From Candidatus Lindowbacteria bacterium RIFCSPLOWO2_12_FULL_62_27 (GTDB taxonomy: Bacteria; Lindowbacteria; 2-12-FULL-62-27), in assembly GCA_001784175.1 (NCBI GenBank), contig MFPR01000038.1, positions 1-40,189 of the forward strand: a DNA stretch of 40,189 nucleotides, given 5' to 3'. Each line of letters starts with the position of its first letter. Positions within the stretch are counted from its first letter, which is position 1. A program made the position numbers and the translations under genes. Below are positions 1 to 9,000 of this stretch, piece after piece. The notes under the pieces were generated by a model. That model ran no database searches. It was not told where the DNA came from and saw only the letters and a program-made list of their open reading frames with translations.

Positions 1-3000
1 ATCGTCCACGCCGCCCAGCCAGAAATGCACCTTGCCGCTTCGCGTCACCGACCCCAACGGCAGCGTCGCTTCGATCGGCCACGTCCCGTTGCCTGCGTTC
101 TTCTCGCTCATCGCGGCGCTGCCCGTGATCGGGCCGTTCCAGTACAGCGTCACGGTGCCGCTGCCGTCGATGCCTGCGCCCGAGTCGAACAAATACCCGA
201 ATACCCGCGTGTCCGCCGGGTCCACCAGCCATCCGCTCTGCGCCGACGTGTCCCCCAGCGCCGACAGCCTCGGATGCGTCGTGTCGTACCGGACGGTGAT
301 CGTGTCCTCGGCGCGCGAGTAGTAGCCGCCGAGAACAAAAAGCCGGGCCACGACCGACTCGCCGCCCACGTCCTGCAGGCTGACGCCGGTCGCGCTCCAG
401 ACGCCCGCGCCCGAATGGGTCGCCGTCAACGAGTCGGCGCCGTTCACCGTCACGAGCACCGTGTCGCTCGCCGAGCCGGACGACGTGCCGCGCAGGGTGA
501 AACTCGCCGCCGTCGTCTCGTGGTCGTCCGCCGGAAGCGAAATCGCGATCGTTTCGCCCGCAACCACGGTGACGGTGGCCGAATCGGTCTTCGACAAATA
601 CGGCGACAGCGCGCTGCTCAGGCTGTCGTTGTTCACGTCGTCCCGGGCGCCGATCCAGAAGTGGACTTTGCCGGTCTTGGCGACCGCCGACAACGGCACG
701 GTTTCCTCCACCCGCCACGCGCCGCCGCTGGAGTCGTACTCGCTCATCAGCGCGGAACCGGCCACGGCGCCGTTGTAGTAGAGCGTCACGGTGCCGCCTC
801 CGTCAAAGCCGGAACCGGTGTCCGTCAGGAGCAAAAATACCCGCGTGTCCGCGGCGTTCACCACATGGCCATGCCGAAGCGACGTCTCGCCGTACTCGGA
901 GATTCTCGGATGCGTCGTGTCATACACAATGTTCGTCAGCGTGTCGCTCGTCCGAAGCGTTCCCAGAATGAAAAGGCGGGACACCAGCACTTGGGCGCCC
1001 TTGTCCCGCAGCGGGATGCCGGACACGGACCACAAGCCGGCGCTCGTGTGCGTGTTGGTCGCCGTGTCACCGCCGTCGATCCAGATCTGGACCGTGTCGG
1101 CCGCGCCGCCGTTGGAGTTTCCGGTCACGGTGATCGTGGCCACGCGGGTCTCGTGATTTTCAGCGGGAATGACAATGACGATGCTGTCGGTGACGTCGAC
1201 CTGGAGGGTGGCCGAATCCTCAAACGTCACGTACGGGGACAGGCTGCTGCTGTAACTGTCGTTGTTGACGTCGTCCGTGATCCCGAACCAGAAATGCGCC
1301 TTGCCGGAGTCCGACACCGACCCCAGGGGCAGCGTGGCCTCGAACGTCCACGTGCCCGACGCGTTGTCTTTCTTGCTCATGAGAACGCTGCCGGTCAATA
1401 CGCCGTTGTAGTACAGCGTCGCTGTCCCGGTGCCGTCAAAGCCCACGCCGGTGTCGTAGACGTAAATGAAAACTCGCGCGTCGACGTTCCCCCGCGTGTC
1501 GCCGTGCTGCACCGACGTGTCCGCGAATTTCGTCAGGCGCGGATTCACGGTGTCGACGACGAACGCCCCGAGGGCGGCGTAGGGGCCGCCGTTGCCCAGA
1601 TCATCGATCGCGCGAATGCGCCAGTAGAAGGAATCGCTCGAAAGGCCGGTCAGCGTGTCCGTCGTCTGCGAGCCGTCGATCGTGTCGGTGAATACCGGGC
1701 CCGTGAACGCGGCGGTTCGCGCAACTTCGACGGCGTAGGAATCCACGCCCACGCTGTCCGTTACGGCGCTCCACGTCGCCACCACGCGGCCGACGTTCGT
1801 CTCGTGGTTGGCCACGGGCGTGCTCAACTGAACCTGGTTGACGATCGTGTCGGTAATAAATCCGCGCGTCGACGAAAAGACCCCTCCATTGCCCAGATCG
1901 TCCAAAGCCCGGACGCGCCAATAGTACGTATCGTTATAGAGCCCCGTGGCCGTGTCGTTCGTCCACGTGCCCTCCACGGTGTCGGTGAAGGCGAACGACG
2001 TAAACGCCGTGGTCTTCGAGATCTCCACTGCGTAGGAATCCACGCCCACGCTGTCCGCGGTCGCCGCCCAGCTCACCACCACGTTGTTGGCCGTCGTCTC
2101 GTGGCCGTCCGCCGGCTGGCTCAGGACCGTCTGGTTCACGATCGTGTCGGTCACGAATCCCCGCGTGTCGGAATACGGGCCGCCGTTGCCCAGATCGTCC
2201 ACCGCCCGCACCCGCCAAAAGTACGTGTCGTTGTACAGCCCCGTCACGGTGTCGCTCGCCTGGCCGCCGTCGATTGTGTCGGTGAAGGCGATCGCCGTGA
2301 ACGCGGTCGTTTTCGACACCTCCACCGCGTACGAATCCACGCCGACGCTGTCGATCACCGCCGTCCAGCTCACGAGAATGTCGATCGCCGTTGTCTCGTG
2401 GCCGGTCGCCGGCTGCGACAGCGACGACTGGTTTACGATCGTGTCCGTCACAAACCCTCGCGTCGCCGAATACGCGCCGCCGTTCGCCAGATCATCCACC
2501 GCCCGCACCCGCCAGTAGTACGTGTCGTTGTACAACCCCGTCACCGTGTCGCTCGTCTGCGTGCCTTCGATCGTGTCGGCGAAGGCCATTGACGTGAACG
2601 CCGTGAGCTTCGAGACCTCCACCGCGTAGGAATCCACGCCCACGCTGTCGGCATTGGCGGTCCAGCTCACGAGAATGTTGATCACGCTCGTCTCGTGGCC
2701 GTCCGACGGCTGGCTCAAACTCACCTGGTTGACGATCGTGTCGGTGATGAACCCACGCGTGTCCGAGTACGGGCCGCCGTTGCCCAGATCGTCAATGGCG
2801 CGCACGCGCCAGTAGTACGTGTCGTTGTAAAGGCCCGTCGCGGTGTCGCTCGTCCGCGTGCCCTCCACGGTGTCCGTGAACGCCAGCGCCGTGAACCCCG
2901 TATTCTTCGACACCTCCACCGCGTAGGAATCCACGCCGACGCTGTCGCTGACCGCCGCCCAGCTCGCTACCACATTGTTGACGGTCGTTTCGTGCGCGTC

Positions 3001-6000
3001 CGCCGGCTGGCTCAGACTCACCTGGTTGACGATCGTGTCCGTCACAAATCCGCGCGTGTCGGAATACGGGCCGCCGTTGCCCAGATCGTCGATCACGCGG
3101 AGGCGCCAGTAGTACGTGTCGTTGTACAGGCCCGTCACCGTGTCGCTCGCCTGGCCGCCGTCGATGGTGTCGGTGAAGGCCATGGCCGTGAACGCGGTTG
3201 TCTTCGATACCTCCACCGCGTATGAATCCACGCCCACGCTGTCGCTGACGGCCGTCCAGCTCACCAGGAAATCGATCACGCTCGTCTCGTGGCCGGCCGC
3301 AGGCTGCGACAGCGCCGCCTGGTTCACAATCGTGTCCGTCACGAACCCCCGCGTCGCCGAATACGGCCCGCCGTTCGCCAGGTCGTCGACCGCGCGCACG
3401 CGCCAGTAGTACGTGTCGTTGTACAGGCTCGTCGCCGTGTCGTTCGTCCGCGTGCCGTCCACAGTGTCGGTGAAGGCCATCGACGTGAAGCCCGTATTTT
3501 TGGAAACCTCCAACGCGTAGCTGTCCACGCCCACGCTGTCCGCGTTCGGCGTCCAGCCCAGCACAATGCCGGTGGCGGTCGTCTCGTGCCCGTCCGCGGG
3601 CAGCGACTGCGTCACCTGGTTCACGATCGTGTCCGTCACAAACCCTCGCGTCGCCGAATAGGCGCCGTAATTCGCCAGGTCATCGATCGCGCGCACGCGC
3701 CAGTAATACGTGTCGTTGTACAGCCCCGTGATCGTGTCGCTCGTCCGCGTGCCATCCACAGTATCGGTGAACGCCATCGCCGTGAACGCCGTGTTCTTCG
3801 AGACCTCCAACGCGTATGAATCCACGCCCACGCTGTCGACCACCGCCGTCCAGCTCGCCACGATATCGATCACGCTCGTCTCGTGGCCGTTCGCGGGCTG
3901 CGACAGGCTCACCTGGTTGACGACGGTGTCGTAGACGAGACCCTTGATGGCCATCGTCTCGTATTTGTTGTAGGTCGGATACTGGTTCGCCGCGCGCGCG
4001 ATGACCCGCCAGTAGTAGGTGTCCGGATCGGGCAGGTTCTTCTTCAGCGTCGCGACCTTCGTGTCAACCGCGCTGTCCACGATCGTCGTGAAGGCGGCGG
4101 TCTTCGAAAGCTGCCACGTGAACGTGTCCGCGCCCGAGGCCTTCCACGTGAACGTCATCTGCCTCGACGTCGTTTCGAACCCGTCCGACGGCGACACTGC
4201 CTTGACCACCAGCGGCGCGGCGGTCCAGCGCGACATCTTCAGGTAGGATATGGTCAGCGTTTCGCCCAAAGCGTCGGTCGAAAACGTCACGCTGACGGTC
4301 TTGGTGCCGTTGTCGGAAATGTTGTAGATCATCGAGTCCGGCGAAGTCGTGATCCCGTTCGTCAGGCTCAGGACGATCGTCTCCCCAAGATCGCCGAAAT
4401 CGGCCACCAGATAGCCGTTCGGGTCCCGCACCGCTACCGTCACGCTCGCCGTGTCCAGTCGCGCCCCCGTGTCCGGGCCGGTCGAATTGAAGATGAACTC
4501 CATCGCGCTGTTCGTCGGGCCCGTGTCCACATCGCCCGTACGGTTCGTGTTGCCGGGCGTTGGCCACGCGAACATGTCGTCCCCCGTGCGCAGGTTCGGC
4601 GTCGGCCAGCCGTCCAGAAGACGCGCCCAGCTCCGGTTCGCGCCCGAGTCGTCCTCCGACCGGTTGTAATCCTGAAACACGATCACCTGGCTGTTCTTGT
4701 TCAATATCCGTACCCGGTCCTCCTCCAGGGTCTGGTTCCCGCCCTCCGAATTGTCGAGCGCCGACCACGTCCCGCTCATCGTGAACGTGTCCCGGACCGT
4801 GCCGTCCACGTTGTACCGGTAGGCCGCCAGGCTCTGGTACACGGTCACGATCATCCGCGGACCGAGCGTCGTCCCGATCGGAAAGGAACAGCCGACGCCC
4901 GCGGCGCCGCCGTCGTCGTCGATCATCCACTGCGAGATGTCCACGGTGTCCGATTCGTAGGCGTTGATCAGCTCGACAAACTGGTCGTTGCCGCCCGCGT
5001 TGCCGTCGTTGTTCCAGTCGGTCGTGCCGTCGTTGATGAGAAACTCGTTGATCGTGACCGTGTTCACGAAAACCGTGATGACGGCCGGGTCACTCGTGAG
5101 ATACGTGGGTGAGAGCGCGCTCGTCAGGCTGCCGTTGCCGTTGTCGTCCTGCGCGATTACCCAGAACGTGACCTGGCCGGTCGTCGTCAGCGTGCCCAGC
5201 GGAAGAATCCCCTCGGCCGCCCACGTGTCCGTGCCCACCTTCGAAAGCGTCATGTTCGCCTCGCTGCTGAAGGCGCCGCTCCACTTCAGGACCGCCGTGC
5301 CCGTGCCGTCAAAGCCGGAACCGGTGTCGTATAAATAAATGAGGACGTACGTGTCCTCGTTCACCACCGACTGGCCGTTCGACAGGGACGAGTCGGCGAT
5401 CTTCGTGATTCTCGGCGAAAGGATGTCCAGAACGATCGTCCGCGAGGCCGAGTTGGCGCCGATGTTGCCCAGGTTGTCGATCCCCCGCACCCGCCAGGCG
5501 TAGGAGTCGCTCGACAGGCCCGTCACCGTGTCGTTCGTCCGCGTGCTGTTGACGGTGTCGGCGAAGACCGTCGTCGAAAAGAACGTCGATCTCGCCAGCT
5601 CCAGCACGTACGAGTCCACGCCGCTTGAGTCCGGGACCGCCGTCCATTCGAGGACCGGGCTCATGTTCGTCGTCTCGTGAAGGTCGGCCGGGGCCGAGAG
5701 CGTCACCTGATTGACGTCCGTGTCGATCAGGAACCCCCACGTGTCGGACGAGGCGCCGAAATTGCCCAGATAGTCGATCGCGCGGACTCGCCAGTAATAC
5801 GTGTCGTTGTACAGGCCGCTCAGCGTGTCGCTCGTCTGGCCGCCGTCGATGGTGTCGGCGAAAATGATCGACGAAAACCCCGTCGTCTTGGAAACCTCCA
5901 CCGCGTACGAGTCGACCTGCGGGCTGTCGTCGTCCGGACGCCACCGGACCAACAGCGTCACGTTTGTGGTTTCGTGGCCGTCCCGCGGCTGCGCCGGATT

Positions 6001-9000
6001 GCTCAGCGCGACGAACTTGATCAGCGCGGTGTCGACGTTCGTGTCCGACGCGGAACTCTGGTCCGTGTAGGTCACGTGCAACGTGTCGTGCTTGCGGACT
6101 TCCAATAGACCGTTCAGGGGCGTCGGCGAGATGAACGTGTCCGTAAAATTCAGCGCCACGCTCCGGAACACGCCCGAGGCGGCGCCGCTTTCCGTCAGCA
6201 CCCGCGTCTCCGTGTCACGCACGAGGCCCGACGTGTCGGACACGTAGATCGTGACGGTCACGGTGTCCAGCGCGCGCGGGTCCTTGTTCTCGTCTGTGTC
6301 GATCACCTGGATGTACACCGAATCCGACCGCGCCATGAACGTGTCCGTGAGGTCCACGCCCGAGTCCTTGTCGAACAGGCCGATCTCCGCGCCGATCGAC
6401 GTGTCTCCGATGCTCGCCGAATCCTCGGCCACGTCCGGGGCGTCGTATACGTCGATGTACCGCACCACGACCGAGTCGTTGATGCCCGTCAAAAGCGTCC
6501 GGTTGTTCGCGCCGTTGCCCAGATAGTTCGAGGTCGGCAGCGAGTCCGACCGGAACACGATCGAGACGTCGCCGGTGGCGGTCAGGACCAGCGTTTCGGT
6601 GTCGCCGACGCCGTAGTTGTACACCGTGACCGTCACGGTCTCGACGAAATTCGTCGGGCGGCGGTTGGCGTTGGCGTCTGAGACTTCGATGTAGAGACTG
6701 TCGAACAGCGTGTAGACCGACACGTCGGCGCCAGCGCTCGTGATGAACCGCGTCACGCCCGATTCCCAGATGACGGGCGTCGTGTCGAAGCCTGAGTCCG
6801 TCGGGTCGTCCGGATCGTAGTAGAAGGCGCGCAGCGTGTCGCCCTTCGTGACCCACAACGCGCCGTTGCCCACGGCCTGGCCGAAGGCCGTGTCCGTCGT
6901 CACCCACAGAGTCGCGTCGAAAATGCCGGCGGTCGCGCTGATCTCCGTCACGAGAAACGTCTCCGAGTCGCCCCCCAGCGCGCTCTCCACATGGATCGAC
7001 AACGTGTCGGCGTAGGTGTCGGCCTTGTTCTGGTCCAGGTCCTGCACCCGGATGTACAGATATTGCCGGCCGGCCGGAAAGGTGTCGAGCGTCGTGCTGT
7101 CCGGCGCCACCATCGTGATCTGGCCGTCGTCGATCAGAGAAATGTTGGCGCTGTCCTGGCTGTTGAGGGTCGAGGTGAAGGGGTCGGTGTAGTAGACGGT
7201 GATGATGTCGTTGGCCGCGACGAACAGCTTGCCGCTGTTGCCCGTCGAGTCGTTCGTGTTCGTGCTGCTCGGCAGAGGATTGATGTTCGTGCGGAAAATC
7301 AGGCTGCTGTCCGTCGTCTCCGTCAGCTCCCATCGCTCCGTGTCCTTGCGCTGGTAGCCGTACACGATCACCGACACCGTGTCCCGACGGCGGAAATCGA
7401 CGTTCGCGCTCATGTGCTCCACCTGCAGATAAATCGACGCGCCCGTCGTGTAGGTGTCGGTGTTGTCGAAGGCCGCGCTCTTGAAGAGAACCACCGGAGT
7501 CGTGTCGTGAATGTGCAGCGTGTCCTGCACGGTGGTCTGCCCGCCGGAGCCGGGGAAGGAATCGCCGTAGAAGACCGTCAGCGAGTCGCCCCACGTGCCC
7601 TGGATATGGTAATTGCCCGCCACCGGGCCCGTGTTGCCCTTCGTCAGCAGGACCGGCAGGCCCCGCCCGATGAAGATGCCCGCGGTCTCGCCCTCCTCCG
7701 TCAGCGTGAAGACCTCGCTGTCCTGCGTCTGCACGTTCAGCACACGCACCGCCACCGTGTCCAGACGGTTCGGATGAAGGTTCGCGTCCGTGTCGATCAC
7801 CTCGATCCACACGCCGCCGCTGTCGCCCAGCCATACGCTGTCCGCGTCCTCGCGGCCCGACAGGTCCCGCACCCACCGCGCGCTGCCGGTCGTCGGCAGG
7901 CGGTTGCCCAGCGCCGTGTCGGACGCTACGTCCGACGGCGCGTTGTGGTCCTGATACGACACGCGGATCACGTCCGTGCCGCCCACGGTCAGCGTTCCGT
8001 CCGCAAGCGCCGCCACGATCCGGTCCGAAAGCGGGAGTCCGGCGCTCCGGAAAATGCCCGTCGTCTCGCCGCTCTCCGTCAGAATCACCGTCTCCGTGTC
8101 GAACTCCAGCGTGCCCTGATCGTCCACGGCCGCCACGGTCACCGAGATCGTGTCCTTCGACTGCGGGTTCCAGTTCTCGTCCGTGTCGCTCACTTCGATG
8201 TAGGCGCTGTCCGAACGCGTGTAGTACGTGTCGGTCACGCCGGTGTAATCGGACTCCCAGTAAAACCGCACCGTGCCGCCCGTCGTGATCTCCACCGCCA
8301 CCGCCGTGTCGATCGACGTGTCGGTCGAGTTCGGGTCCACGTCGTCGTAGCGCACAAACAGCGTGTCCGTCCGGCCCCAGCTCAGGCGGCCGTCGCCGAC
8401 CGAGGGATACTCGGTGTCCGTCAGCGTGATCGCGACGCTCCGAAACTCCCCGCTCGTGTCCGTCGACTCCGTCAGCGTGTAGCTCTCCGTGTCCAGCACC
8501 AACCCTTGCGCTCCGCCGCCCAGGGGAACGTTGCCGGTTCGGACGACGACCACCATCGTGTCTTTCTGGAACGGATCGCGGTTTTCGTCCGTGTCAAAGA
8601 CCGCAATGTACATGAGATCGCGCGTCTGAAAGGTGTCGACGTCGTCGATGAACGAGGCGTCCTCGTACAAAACTACCCCGGACGCCTCCTGACGGTTATA
8701 GACCGTCGCCGAGTCCTGCGACGTGTCACTGCCGTCGCCGCCGATGTTGTCCCACAGATCGTTGTAGATCACCGTGATTGAGTCCTTGTGGCCCACGAGC
8801 AATATCCGGTCGGCGAAACTCGACGGAATGGGACCCGTGTTCGAAAAAACGATCGGCAGGCCCGGCGCCGTGAAAATGCCCGAGGCGGCGGCGTTTTCCG
8901 TCAGCACGTACGTCAGGCTGTCGCCTGTTTCGGCGTTGCGCACCGTTACGCGGATCGTGTCGGCCGCGGAAAAATCGACGTTCGCGTCGGGATCGGTCAC

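Noticed and set aside
25-2592. Plus-strand open frame of about 855 codons opposite the first giant gene
   Set aside because: It is a repetitive Arg/His/Val-rich shadow of the 297-bp repeats. The minus frame encodes a coherent signal-peptide and LTD/Ig protein.
1627-4002. CRISPR array
   Set aside because: The repeats are 297 bp, coding, and contiguous without unique spacers. No cas genes are present.
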